64,000 nucleotides of DNA from Paenibacillus oenotherae (GTDB taxonomy: Bacteria; Bacillota; Bacilli; Paenibacillales; Paenibacillaceae). Below, piece after piece: positions 9,065-17,234 of this stretch. The first letter of the stretch is position 1, and each line of letters begins with the position of its first letter. Position numbers and translations under genes: made by a program. The stretch spans positions 1 through 64,000 of the forward strand of contig NZ_JAHZIJ010000009.1 in assembly GCF_019443105.1 (NCBI RefSeq). Reading direction: 5' to 3'. The notes beneath the pieces are model-generated. The model worked only from the letters and a program-made list of their open reading frames with translations, made no database searches and was not told where the DNA came from.

Positions 9065-10135
9065 TTAATTTAGTTTCATTCGTTGAGTTGATTGCCGCTC
9101 CATAATTTCTGAAGGGAGCGTAACGCTCTTCTTCACCGATGCCTTAGGCCTATCGTGGATCAGATCGTACAGAAGCTGGAACGCTTCCGCGCCCATCAGA
9201 TCCGGATTCAGGTTCACACCGGTAATGGAAGGCGTCATCTTCTCCAGGTAAGGCGCGTTGCTGAAGCACAGGATGCCTACATCCTCCGGCACCCGCAGAC
9301 CTTTGCTCTGACAATATTTCAACGCGGTGAGCGACATGATGCTCTCCATCGTCATAATCGCGTCGAATGCGACCCCTTCCTCCATGACCCCATCCAATGC
9401 CCTCGTTATTTCCGCTTCTTCATTCTCGCTGTAGACCACATGTGATGACGTAATGTCAAGCCCATGCTCCTCAACCGCGCGCTGATAGCCGTGAAGCCGG
9501 TCGTACATGACATCCTGCTTCAACTGATTCGTGAGAAACAGAATCTTCCGGTAGCCCTTCTCGATCAGAAACTTGGTCGCCATATAGCTGTCGCGAATAT
9601 TGTCATTGTGAATGGAGAAGACATGATGATTGAGGCTCGTGCCAATCATGACGAACGGTATTTCCTTCTCCAGCATGCTCTTAAGCAGAATATCCTTATC
9701 CGATCTCAGCACACTGGTAAAAATAAAGCCGTCCACCTGCTTCTCCCGATACAGCTTGATGCAGCTTGCGATCTGTTCTTCCACATTATGCGACAACGAG
9801 AAGTTCACATTGTAATCAACCCGTCGCGCTGCGTCCGATATGCCGAAGAGCACATCGCTAAAAAATGGATTGCCCAGCTTATATTTGGGGTTTCTCGCGA
9901 TGGAGAAGCTGATCGTGCCCGGTTTGCTCTGAGCAATAGAGGATTGTGACGGCACATAGTTGATCTGTTCCATCGCAGAGAGAACCTTTGCTTTCGTATC
10001 ACTTGCAATATTGCCTTTATTCGTTATTACTCTGGATACCGTCGCAGGCGAAACACCCGCAAGCAGCGCCACATCTTTAATGGTAGAGATTACAATCACC
10101 TCATAGACGGCAGAGTTTGATGACAAATCTACCAT
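9065..10135 (-). CDS. LacI-family transcriptional regulator
   Basis: Up to 356 residues. The N-terminal helix-turn-helix reads STIKDVALLAGVSPATVSRV, followed by the hinge region and a periplasmic-binding-protein-like sensor domain (PFFSDVLFGI, VDGFIFTS, GILCFSN). The ATG at 10135 adds about 16 residues before the usual LacI start and has only a weak ribosome site; an internal GTG at 10099 is an alternative. It follows mgtC by 34 bp and is the last minus-strand gene after the sugar transporter, making it the likely local regulator of that operon. The effector is unknown. Confidence 0.88.
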   Translation of the reverse strand: MVDLSSNSAVYEVIVISTIKDVALLAGVSPATVSRVITNKGNIASDTKAKVLSAMEQINYVPSQSSIAQSKPGTISFSIARNPKYKLGNPFFSDVLFGISDAARRVDYNVNFSLSHNVEEQIASCIKLYREKQVDGFIFTSVLRSDKDILLKSMLEKEIPFVMIGTSLNHHVFSIHNDNIRDSYMATKFLIEKGYRKILFLTNQLKQDVMYDRLHGYQRAVEEHGLDITSSHVVYSENEEAEITRALDGVMEEGVAFDAIMTMESIMSLTALKYCQSKGLRVPEDVGILCFSNAPYLEKMTPSITGVNLNPDLMGAEAFQLLYDLIHDRPKASVKKSVTLPSEIMERQSTQRMKLN

Positions 10136-10169
10136 TTTACTTTATTTTACTACGATTGCAGCTTTTAAT

Positions 10170-10862
10170 CTATCCCTCTATCTTCAGTGATTTCACGCCC
10201 GGCAGCCGATTCAGCTTGTTCACAAGCGCGATCCGAATCTTGTTGCTGGAGGCTGTGAAGGTAACGGTCACCTGCTGCATGGAATTGCCGAACTGTTCTT
10301 CATTATCGATACTAATATTTTTAACGCGGACCTCTTTGTCTGTCAAATAGTGCTGCAGTTCATTCAGGCATCTCGAGCCTTTCACTACCTGAATGCGCAA
10401 TACCTGCGACTTGCCCGCTGCCAGAAAGCGATGCTCCAGCTTGTTCAATATCCGCAGCGAACCGAAGACTAATGCGCAGCAGATGATGGCCGGATAATAG
10501 AACCCTGCGCCTACCGCAAGCCCGATTGCCGCCATGACCCACAGCGTCGCGGCCGTGGTCAAGCCTTTCACTGACAAGCCCTTCTGCATAATCGTGCCCG
10601 CTCCTAGAAACCCGACCCCGGTTATGACCTGGGCCGCAAGCCTCGCCGGATCCATCCTGACATTCGGCTCGTCCGCAAACATCTCAAAGCCATACATAGA
10701 CAGCAGCATAATAAGCGTTGAACCCAGACAGACGAGAATGTTCGTCCTCAGCCCTGCCGCATGATTGTTAAGCTCCCTCTCGAACCCGATAAGACCGCCC
10801 AGCAGGAACGAAACAACAAGACGAAATGTCATTTCCAAAGCATCAATATGCCAAGGATTCAT
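10170..10862 (-). CDS. MgtC/SapB-family membrane protein
   Basis: 230 residues; the ATG at 10862 follows AGGAGGTGG, which rules out the longer reading. Four or five N-terminal membrane helices contain the family signature (LLGGLIGFERE, AAGLRTN, GVGFLGAGTI, GLTTAATLWV). A C-terminal soluble ACT-like domain (about 145-230) follows. Family members affect growth at low magnesium and membrane ATPase activity in pathogens; the role in soil bacilli is unclear. It lies between the sugar transporter and lacI, separated from the transporter by a hairpin. Confidence 0.87.
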   Translation of the reverse strand: MNPWHIDALEMTFRLVVSFLLGGLIGFERELNNHAAGLRTNILVCLGSTLIMLLSMYGFEMFADEPNVRMDPARLAAQVITGVGFLGAGTIMQKGLSVKGLTTAATLWVMAAIGLAVGAGFYYPAIICCALVFGSLRILNKLEHRFLAAGKSQVLRIQVVKGSRCLNELQHYLTDKEVRVKNISIDNEEQFGNSMQQVTVTFTASSNKIRIALVNKLNRLPGVKSLKIEG

Positions 10863-10902
10863 AATTATCCACCTCCTCTCTTGCACATCAATCCATCGGT
10901 AA

Positions 10903-10934
10903 AGGGGCCCACCCTATTCGGCAAGAAGGCCCCT
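10903..10934 (-). terminator. Terminator after the sugar ABC operon
   Basis: The stem AGGGGCC / GGCCCCT with an 18 nt loop is followed on the minus strand by TTTACC. The T run is short, so read-through into mgtC-lacI is possible. Confidence 0.5.
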
Positions 10935-10948
10935 AACCGCTGGAACCG

Positions 10949-11791
10949 TTAGCTTTTGGACGCGCCTGCTGTCAGTCCTGAGATCAGATAGCGCTGGAAG
11001 TATAGGAATACCGTTGCAATCGGCACTGCAATCAAGATGGAGCCCGCTGCAAAGTGCGTGAAGTTGCTTCCAAACTCCCGGTTGATGAAGTTGTACAAGC
11101 CCAGTGCCAGCGTATAATTCTCCGGACTCCGGATGACGATGCTCGGAAGCAGGAAGTCCATGAACGGCGCCATGAAGTTGAATAGGGCGACAACCGCGAT
11201 AATAGGCACCGCCAGCGGCAAAATGATCTGGAAGAAGATGCGGAAATGTCCCGCACCGTCAATCTTCGCGGATTCATCCAGATCCCTTGGAATCGTATCG
11301 AAGTACCCTTTGACCAGAAAAGCATGGGTCGGGATAGACGTCCCTACATAGATAAGTGTCAGACCGACCAGCGAGTCCAGCAGTCCCAGCAGGTTGAGCA
11401 GGATATAGATCGCGACCATCCCCATCAGTACCGGGAAGATTTTGACCAGCATAAGGACGAACAGGCCGTTCTTCTTCCCGACGAACTGATAGCGCGAGAA
11501 AGCATACGCTATAGCCAGCGTCACAATCAGCGACAGCACCGTCTTGGCTGCTGCGACGATCAGCGTATTCTTATACCACAGCAGATAATGGCTGTCCTTG
11601 TCCGTGAATAACCAGATGTAATGCTCCAGCGACGCATTCTTGGGAATAATGGAAGCATTATAGATACTCGTGCCGGGACTGAGCGAGATGCCAAGCACCC
11701 ACACCAGCGGATACATAATGACGAGAAACATAATGAAGATAACCAGATAGATGCCGGTCAGCTCCAGCCTGGATTTGAACTTGCTGCTCAT
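10949..11791 (-). CDS. Sugar ABC transporter permease, MalG type
   Basis: 280 residues with six predicted membrane helices and the EAA-type coupling loop (LDESAKIDGAGHFRIFFQIILP) of binding-protein-dependent importers. Its start overlaps the stop of the preceding MalF-type gene by 4 nt, indicating translational coupling. It partners the MalF-type permease and the lipoprotein at 13165. No ATPase gene lies in this operon; a shared MsmX-like ATPase elsewhere is expected. Closest general resemblance is to maltodextrin permeases, but substrate is not determined. Confidence 0.9.
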   Translation of the reverse strand: MSSKFKSRLELTGIYLVIFIMFLVIMYPLVWVLGISLSPGTSIYNASIIPKNASLEHYIWLFTDKDSHYLLWYKNTLIVAAAKTVLSLIVTLAIAYAFSRYQFVGKKNGLFVLMLVKIFPVLMGMVAIYILLNLLGLLDSLVGLTLIYVGTSIPTHAFLVKGYFDTIPRDLDESAKIDGAGHFRIFFQIILPLAVPIIAVVALFNFMAPFMDFLLPSIVIRSPENYTLALGLYNFINREFGSNFTHFAAGSILIAVPIATVFLYFQRYLISGLTAGASKS

Positions 11792-13104
11792 CGGCTGTCT
11801 CCCCCTTCCTTGAACGAACGAGTCCGTCTGAATTGAATGAAAGCAAAGCCCGCAACGACGATACCAAGCATAATGGAGATAACAGCCGCCATATTGTAAT
11901 TCATTGTATCGAACGTCAGCTTATAGACCCACGAAATTACGATATCCGTCGACCCGGCCGATTGTCCACGCACCGGCGGACCGCCCTGGTTGAACAGATA
12001 GATCAGATTGAAGTTATTGAAATTGCCCGTGTACTGAATAATCAATAACGGCGCCGTAGCGAATAACACATGCGGCAGCGTAATGAACCGGAACTTCTGC
12101 CACTTGTTCGCGCCATCCACTTCAGCAGCCTCGTACCAGTCGCCCGACACACTTTGCAGCACACCCGTAAACAGAGCGAATACAAAGGCGAAGCCGAGCC
12201 ATACCTCGACGAAAATAATCGCTACCTTGGTCCACATAGAGTCCGTCATCCACGGAATATGAATGCCGAATGGCGCCAGCAGCAGATTGTTAACCGCACC
12301 GAACTGGTCGTTGAACATTCCGGCGAAGGTCAGAATCGATACAAAGCCCGGCACCGCCCAAGGCAAAATAAGAAACGTACGTATAAACTTCTTAAACCTT
12401 ACCCGTTTGTCATTGACGATAACCGCCAGGAACAGAGCAAGACCGATTTGCAAAGTTGTAGCAACCAGCGTCCATATAACGGTCCAGGACAAGACAGAGA
12501 AGAACGTTTTGCGCCAGATCGGCACGGAGAACACATCAATAAAGTTTTGGAAGCCCACCCAGCTAAGAAGAAACCGCGGCGGGGAATTGTAGATATTATA
12601 GTTCGTAAATGCCAGCGAAATCATAAACAACAACGGCAGTACCAATACAAAAATAATCATGAACAGCGCTGGCGTGACCAGCACATAAGGAAAGCTGTTG
12701 TTCCATGCGGTAGTAAAGCCTTCGCGAAGAGACGTTATCCGCCAGCCATTCTGAATCTTGACCGCTTCCCGCCTCGCATCCATCAAGTTAAGCACATAGA
12801 AGGTAACAGCAAACGCCGTCAATATAATAGAGATAATACCGCGAATAAGCAGCGATCTGGAATCATCCACCCCTTCCAGCGTCCCTAGTGTAACGATGCC
12901 CCAATACCCGATATTGAGAAAATCGCTGAATACGCCCAGGAAGGAAGCTCCTACAATAAAGAGCAGCAAGCCTTTGATATATCTGCGGTTATACACTTGT
13001 CCTAAACCCGGAATAATGGACAGCAGCATCGCGGTCGTCGGGCTGTGATGTCGGGGAGTGCCGCTTCTGCCTGCGCCTTTTCCCTGCTCGTTCTGTTGTT
13101 CCAA
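11788..13104 (-). CDS. Sugar ABC transporter permease, MalF type with extended N-terminus
   Basis: 438 residues starting at a TTG (13104), chosen because a GGGGG ribosome site lies 7 nt upstream. The N-terminal 130 residues form an extra membrane domain (PGLGQVYNRRYIKG, like small TM2-type helical hairpins) ahead of the six-helix permease core. The coupling loop reads YEAAEVDGANKWQKFRFITLP. This long form with additional helices resembles MalF/MdxF. The gene lies 60 bp after the binding-protein gene, with a perfect hairpin between them. Confidence 0.9.
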   Translation of the reverse strand: MEQQNEQGKGAGRSGTPRHHSPTTAMLLSIIPGLGQVYNRRYIKGLLLFIVGASFLGVFSDFLNIGYWGIVTLGTLEGVDDSRSLLIRGIISIILTAFAVTFYVLNLMDARREAVKIQNGWRITSLREGFTTAWNNSFPYVLVTPALFMIIFVLVLPLLFMISLAFTNYNIYNSPPRFLLSWVGFQNFIDVFSVPIWRKTFFSVLSWTVIWTLVATTLQIGLALFLAVIVNDKRVRFKKFIRTFLILPWAVPGFVSILTFAGMFNDQFGAVNNLLLAPFGIHIPWMTDSMWTKVAIIFVEVWLGFAFVFALFTGVLQSVSGDWYEAAEVDGANKWQKFRFITLPHVLFATAPLLIIQYTGNFNNFNLIYLFNQGGPPVRGQSAGSTDIVISWVYKLTFDTMNYNMAAVISIMLGIVVAGFAFIQFRRTRSFKEGGDSR

Positions 13105-13127
13105 GAGTTAACCCCCTAACGATAGAC

Positions 13128-13154
13128 GGATGAGGATTGCAGCAATCCTCATCC
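13128..13154 (-). promoter_or_regulatory. Intercistronic hairpin between binding-protein and MalF genes
   Basis: GGATGAGGAT and its exact complement ATCCTCATCC enclose a 7 nt loop. There is no T run on the minus strand, so this is probably not a simple terminator. It may instead protect the upstream binding-protein mRNA from 3' decay, giving more lipoprotein than permease, as is known for malE-malF. Confidence 0.6.
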
Positions 13155-13164
13155 CCGGCTCTAT

Positions 13165-14457
13165 CTATTTTTTCGACTGGTTAATCGCAATTTGTTCCTT
13201 GATCTGACTAACCGCTTCATCCAGAATTTGCTTGGCGTCATTGCCCTGCGAGAGGAAGATAAGCGCGTTCTTCATCGGCTCCCACGTCTGTGAAATCTCC
13301 GGATTATTCGGTGTCGGCGTAGCGGATTTGACCTGCTCAGCTACAGCGGAGTAGTAAGGGTGGTTCGTAATTTTGTCACTTCCCAGGCCGCTTAGCGTAG
13401 CTGGAACTTCACCTGCCGTCTCAAAATAATGCTCAAGCGACTGCTGGTTCGTCATGTAGACAGCAAGCTTCTGGCCCCATTCCTTGTTCTTGGAGAAAGG
13501 AGAGAGAACCCAGCCTTTAATACCAAGGAAGGATGGCGGACGCTGGCCGTTCTCCAGCTTAGGCAGCGGCGCTACACCCAGCTTGTCGCCGAGTGAATCC
13601 GTGTAGTTCTTCAGAGAAGAAGGCACGGATACGACAGCTCCTACAGTACCTTGCTTGAACAAGCCATCCATAATATCAGTCGTAATGGATTGAGGAATGT
13701 AACCCTTCTGGAACCATTTCTGAATCAGCTTCGCGCCTTGTACCGACCCTTCATTGTTCAGGCCGATATCGGTTGCGTCATAGCCTTTCTCATCATTGTA
13801 TCCGAACACATAGCCGCCATTGCCCTGCATGAACATATTGCCGTAGTAGAAGTTGATGCCATCCAGGATAAAGCCGTATTTATTCTTCTTGGCGTCATTA
13901 AAGGTATCGGAGAATTTCTCCAGATCAGCCCATGTCTCCGGCGCCTCTGGCAGCAGTTCTTTGTTGTAGTAAAGAACAGCCGTCTCGACAACCATCGGCA
14001 GGTTATAGATTTTGCCCTGCTGGGTAACCGCTTTGATTGTATCCTCTGAATAATTTTTCAGAACCTCTTCATCCAGGTTGAATGGCTCGGCAAGTCCTTG
14101 CAGCACATTCTTGCCCATGGAATTATGCGTTGCCCACCACAGGTCCGGTCCTCTTCCTGCTGGTCCGTCCAAGGAGAAGGATTTGGCTTGCTCACGCGCA
14201 TTGACAGGCACGACCTTAACCTTAACGCCTGTCTCCTGCGTAAATTTCTCGGTAATTTCGCGAATAGCCTGGAGTTCTTTCTCCGCCTCATTCGCCCAGA
14301 TCGTCAGTTCCTCAGGCTTTGCCGCCTCGGTATTATTCGTCTGGGAATTCGTCTTTCCCGTATCAGTGCCCTTATTATTCTCGCGATCTGGACCGCAAGC
14401 CGCAACTACAAGCGCAAGGATAGAAATAACTACGATAACGGATGTTTTTCTTAACAT
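13165..14457 (-). CDS. Sugar ABC transporter substrate-binding lipoprotein (MalE type)
   Basis: 430 residues; the ATG at 14457 follows GGGGGGA, discarding an upstream extension. A lipoprotein signal peptide ends in LVVAAC, with Cys21 as the lipidation site. The mature sequence is that of a family 1 extracellular solute-binding protein (LTIWANEAEKELQAI, PDLWWATHNSMG, ETWADLEKF, GAVVSVPSSLKNY). It delivers sugar to the two permeases encoded just downstream. It lies 28 bp after the histidine phosphatase gene, so the phosphatase is in the same transcript. Confidence 0.92.
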   Translation of the reverse strand: MLRKTSVIVVISILALVVAACGPDRENNKGTDTGKTNSQTNNTEAAKPEELTIWANEAEKELQAIREITEKFTQETGVKVKVVPVNAREQAKSFSLDGPAGRGPDLWWATHNSMGKNVLQGLAEPFNLDEEVLKNYSEDTIKAVTQQGKIYNLPMVVETAVLYYNKELLPEAPETWADLEKFSDTFNDAKKNKYGFILDGINFYYGNMFMQGNGGYVFGYNDEKGYDATDIGLNNEGSVQGAKLIQKWFQKGYIPQSITTDIMDGLFKQGTVGAVVSVPSSLKNYTDSLGDKLGVAPLPKLENGQRPPSFLGIKGWVLSPFSKNKEWGQKLAVYMTNQQSLEHYFETAGEVPATLSGLGSDKITNHPYYSAVAEQVKSATPTPNNPEISQTWEPMKNALIFLSQGNDAKQILDEAVSQIKEQIAINQSKK

Positions 14458-14485
14458 CGAATATCCCCCCATGAAATGTGTTAGA

Positions 14486-15109
14486 TTAATCAGAAACGTG
14501 AGGACCCAGATGGGCCGTATGCACTTTGGCAGACTCACACGTGCCATCAGCATTCATAGTGAACTCAACAACTCCCGCATTGTAGACCGGAATCTTGTCG
14601 CCGGGATTGGCGCTGCGCTTCAAATCCGCCGTAGACTGGCCGTGTCCAAACACAACAATATGTTCATCCGTTCCTGCTCTTGGGGCAAGATGAGCATCGT
14701 AGAAGGTTTGCACCCGCGCTCCGACAATGCGCTTATCCTCCGGCCATACAGGCCACCATTGCTTGCTCTTGTCATGCGTTTCGATAAACGCCGTTCCCGG
14801 GTAAACGCTTTCAATCTCGCTGCAGCTTTGCCAATCATAGTCTCGGTAATCTGTCCACTCCTCCAGAAACATCTCAGACATCTCTGGAACGAGAATAATG
14901 GGCAGGCTATGCGCCTTGGCAAGCGGCAATGCGGTAAGAATCGTTCTACGCAGCGGACTGCAATAGATCGCTTTAATATTAATATCCTTGAAGAAGGTCG
15001 GAATCTGTTCGGCCTGCCAATATCCTACCGGTGACAACTCGCAGTTTGCCCCTCCGCCTTGCTTAATATTCATCGTTGATTGTGCGTGTCTGATGACGTA
15101 CAAATGCAC
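14486..15109 (-). CDS. Histidine phosphatase family protein (phosphoglycerate-mutase-like), first copy
   Basis: About 207 residues if the GTG at 15109 is used (HLYVIRHAQS at the N-terminus, as typical). A GTG at 15121 overlaps the AGGAGGTG ribosome site and is less likely. The catalytic phosphohistidine motif is RHA rather than the usual RHG, with the second histidine in VFGHGQS and arginine in SPLRRT. No signal peptide is seen, so it acts in the cytoplasm. It sits directly upstream of the sugar-binding lipoprotein gene, suggesting a phosphorylated intermediate of the imported sugar as substrate. Identity with the neighbouring copy is low, so they probably differ in substrate. Confidence 0.85.
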   Translation of the reverse strand: MHLYVIRHAQSTMNIKQGGGANCELSPVGYWQAEQIPTFFKDINIKAIYCSPLRRTILTALPLAKAHSLPIILVPEMSEMFLEEWTDYRDYDWQSCSEIESVYPGTAFIETHDKSKQWWPVWPEDKRIVGARVQTFYDAHLAPRAGTDEHIVVFGHGQSTADLKRSANPGDKIPVYNAGVVEFTMNADGTCESAKVHTAHLGPHVSD

Positions 15110-15211
15110 TGAGGTATTCACCTCCTTTCAATATGGTTAATCACGCCCCGTTCAGGCAGCAGTGATGGGGCGCGGCGGGATGATGGACTGCCAGCACGAG
15201 CGCCCCTTCTT

Positions 15212-15316
15212 ACGTCTGAAGCGACAGCCCGATGCCCTGTTGAATTACGTCTGAAGAGACAGCCCAATGCCCTGTCGAATCACGTCTGAAGAGACAGCCC
15301 GATGCTCTGTCGAATC
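15212..15316. repeat. 35 bp tandem repeat, three units, between two phosphatase genes
   Basis: Three units begin at 15212, 15247 and 15282, each opening with ACGTCTGAAG and containing GACAG ... CTGTC, which can fold. A fourth unit starts ACGTGCGAAA and stops. The last unit overlaps the stop codon of the upstream phosphatase gene. Confidence 0.85.
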
Positions 15317-15935
15317 ACGTGCGAAAAGCCAGCTCCAGATGCTCGGTCAGATTCAGCTTGCGCACTTCCGTCCCGTCGCTCTTGATCACAAAAATATTCA
15401 CATTCGTGTTCGATTGATGAAAGCTGACCTGCGCCCCGCTGGATATGTGCAGTATCTCCCGGATCAAGTAATCATTAAACGATCCATGCGCGAACATAGC
15501 GATGCAGTCATTCTCGTATTGCGGCTCGCGGAGCTTCTGAATGATTGCCTTCGCCCGCTCGCATACCGTTGCAGGTGTTTCACCACCAGGATAACACCAG
15601 CCGTCCTCTTCCATGCTTGGGCACACGACAACTTCCGGATACAGACATTCCCATTCCAGCTTCGAAGGCCCTATGTAAGCGCTGCCTTCACGGTATTCAT
15701 AAAGATCCTTCCACAGCTCGATCTGCAGAGACAACGCTTCGGAGAGCGGCTGAGCCGTTTGAACCGCTCGCACCAAAGGACTTGAAACGATACGTGTAAC
15801 AGGCTTTTTGCTCACATACTTGGCCACTTTCTCGGCTTGCTTCATACCTAGCTCGGTTAAGGGTGAATCCGGCATATCCTCATGAACCCTGATGTTGCCC
15901 ACAGACTGACCGTGTCTAATAAGAATTAATTCCAT
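15315..15935 (-). CDS. Histidine phosphatase family protein, second copy, operon-leading
   Basis: 206 residues; the ATG at 15935 follows TTGGAGG and gives the canonical N-terminus MELILIRHGQS. The catalytic signature is RHG, the phosphate pocket SSPLVRA, the acidic residue lies in EYREG, and the second histidine is in MFAHGSF. It is cytoplasmic and leads the minus-strand operon phosphatase, phosphatase, binding protein, MalF, MalG. The reading frame ends inside the 35 bp tandem repeat, so its last codons belong to the repeat unit. Confidence 0.87.
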   Translation of the reverse strand: MELILIRHGQSVGNIRVHEDMPDSPLTELGMKQAEKVAKYVSKKPVTRIVSSPLVRAVQTAQPLSEALSLQIELWKDLYEYREGSAYIGPSKLEWECLYPEVVVCPSMEEDGWCYPGGETPATVCERAKAIIQKLREPQYENDCIAMFAHGSFNDYLIREILHISSGAQVSFHQSNTNVNIFVIKSDGTEVRKLNLTEHLELAFRT

Positions 15936-16044
15936 TTGACCTCCAAACGAGTGAATCATGATGCGCTGACAATTCAGCTTATTCAGCTTATCTGCCAGCA
16001 ATGATTCAGATTCATGAAAATTAATGAAAAAATATCTGCAATAA

Positions 16045-16069
16045 TTTCAAAATGTTTCATTTGATTTCA
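16045..16069. promoter_or_regulatory. Three TTTCA boxes at exact 10 bp spacing
   Basis: TTTCA occurs at 16045, 16055 and 16065, one helical turn apart, about 110-130 bp upstream of the phosphatase/sugar-transporter operon start. Same-face direct repeats of this kind are typical of response-regulator or AraC-type sites. The binding protein is unknown. Confidence 0.4.
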
Positions 16070-16412
16070 TTTATATTAAATCATAATTATTGAAATTTGT
16101 GAAGTGCCTTTTCAATATATTTTCAGCCTTGCTTCATGGGAATTGAAGGATCAAGGATGCCAAATCCTACTTATTCTCAAGGATTTTCGTTGAATTCCGG
16201 GTTTTTTCAGCACCTGAAATCGACAATGATTCTTTCTCATTATGTTTTCACTATTTTTCATATCATATTTCACAATTTTCATTGTTATTCCATCTCATTA
16301 CCTTCAACACAAGGAAATCGGGAAATTCGGGAGGACTTCCCTTTAACCGGGTTTCTAACTATCATGTACGAGTAACTGACTGCAACACATCCGGTTGGTA
16401 GAAAGCGGGGAA

Positions 16413-16592
16413 CCTGCGAAAGTGCAGGAATTTTGGTCAAAAGAAGTCATAGAAGGCAGAATGCCTGCGATTAAGCAGGAATATATGGCGGATTAAGCTG
16501 CTATCGGGGAAATACAGCGAAATGCCTGCACTTTGGCAGGCATTCGGTCATCAGCAGGCTGAAATGAAAAAAAACCTGCTTTCTAGCAGGAA
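16413..16592 (+). repeat. Four-hairpin dispersed element, copy A
   Basis: Four stem-loops in order: CCTGCGAAAGTGCAGG, CCTGCGATTAAGCAGG, a longer one at 16521-16544 with core GCCTGCACTTTGGCAGGC, and CCTGCTTTCTAGCAGG. Same architecture as six other copies in this window. It lies in the 15936-16708 gene-free stretch, which otherwise shows nothing but the TTTCA boxes. Confidence 0.85.
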
Positions 16593-16708
16593 TGCTCGCC
16601 GATAAGGGAGCCAGGCCCCCTCGGAAAGGGTCGTTTCAACAGCAGAGGGACGCCTCTGATCGGCATCCCTCTTCTATATCGTGCCACATGTTGTCGCTGC
16701 TCATTAGA

Positions 16709-16888
16709 TTAGCTTTGGTTGCGGTAAGCGTTGATCTCCGATTCGCCCTGATGCAGTTCCTTGATCATATTTTTGTAAAAGCTGCTTTCCTGTCCGCTCA
16801 ATCCCTGCTTGTTGCTCTTCAGAATCATGCTGCCGATATTGCGCTTCAGAATTTCATTCCGACGTCTCATCATTTCAATATAAGTCAA
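16709..16888 (-). CDS. Small charged protein, unrecognised
   Basis: 59 residues from a TTG at 16888 that follows GGAGGT by 8 nt; in-frame ATG codons further upstream lack such a site. The sequence is helical and basic (YIEMMRRRNEILKRNIGSM). A hairpin AGAGGGA / TCCCTCT at 16644-16672 lies just downstream but lacks a T run. No family was recognised. Support is the ribosome site and the position in otherwise empty DNA only. Confidence 0.4.
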   Translation of the reverse strand: MTYIEMMRRRNEILKRNIGSMILKSNKQGLSGQESSFYKNMIKELHQGESEINAYRNQS

Positions 16889-17152
16889 GATAAGTACCTC
16901 CATCTGCTGCAAAATGATTGATCAATAATAAGTATAGCGCTCTTTATTTTCATTGAAAAATCCAATAGAGGACCTTTAGCTCTCCTGAGCCATGCTAGGC
17001 AACTATCGCCTCCCCTCACGGGAAGTATTCGAAGATATCCTGCCCCATCCTCCGGATTCCACCTAGATGAGCGCCAACAACCTTCTATTTATTACATTTT
17101 ATTCTAGTATAAGTAATTTTAATGCCATTCTAACCAGGCTCAATACAGCAAA

Positions 17153-17196
17153 AGGCCGCCATTCAATCATCCTCTGTGATGACGGAATGGCGGCCT
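17153..17196 (-). terminator. Terminator after the QueD-like gene
   Basis: The stem AGGCCGCCATTC / GAATGGCGGCCT is followed on the minus strand by TTTTG. It ends the minus-strand nucleoside cluster. The remaining stretch up to 16889 shows no gene. Confidence 0.8.
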
Positions 17197-17234
17197 CTAT
17201 TGTTTAGCGGATGAACAGTTCTGCCTAGCTGGGG

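Noticed and set aside
16136-16375. 79-codon plus-strand frame before repeat copy A
   Set aside because: No ribosome site, low-complexity composition, and it lies in the upstream region of a divergent operon.
16413-16592. CRISPR-like regular CCTGC/GCAGG repeats
   Set aside because: Units are self-complementary, spacing is uneven, the same interval sequences recur between copies, and no cas gene is present. They were called a dispersed hairpin element instead.
16913-17150. A preQ1 or other riboswitch near the QueD-like gene
   Set aside because: The gene is transcribed toward this region, not from it. No conserved aptamer motif was found on either side of the gene.
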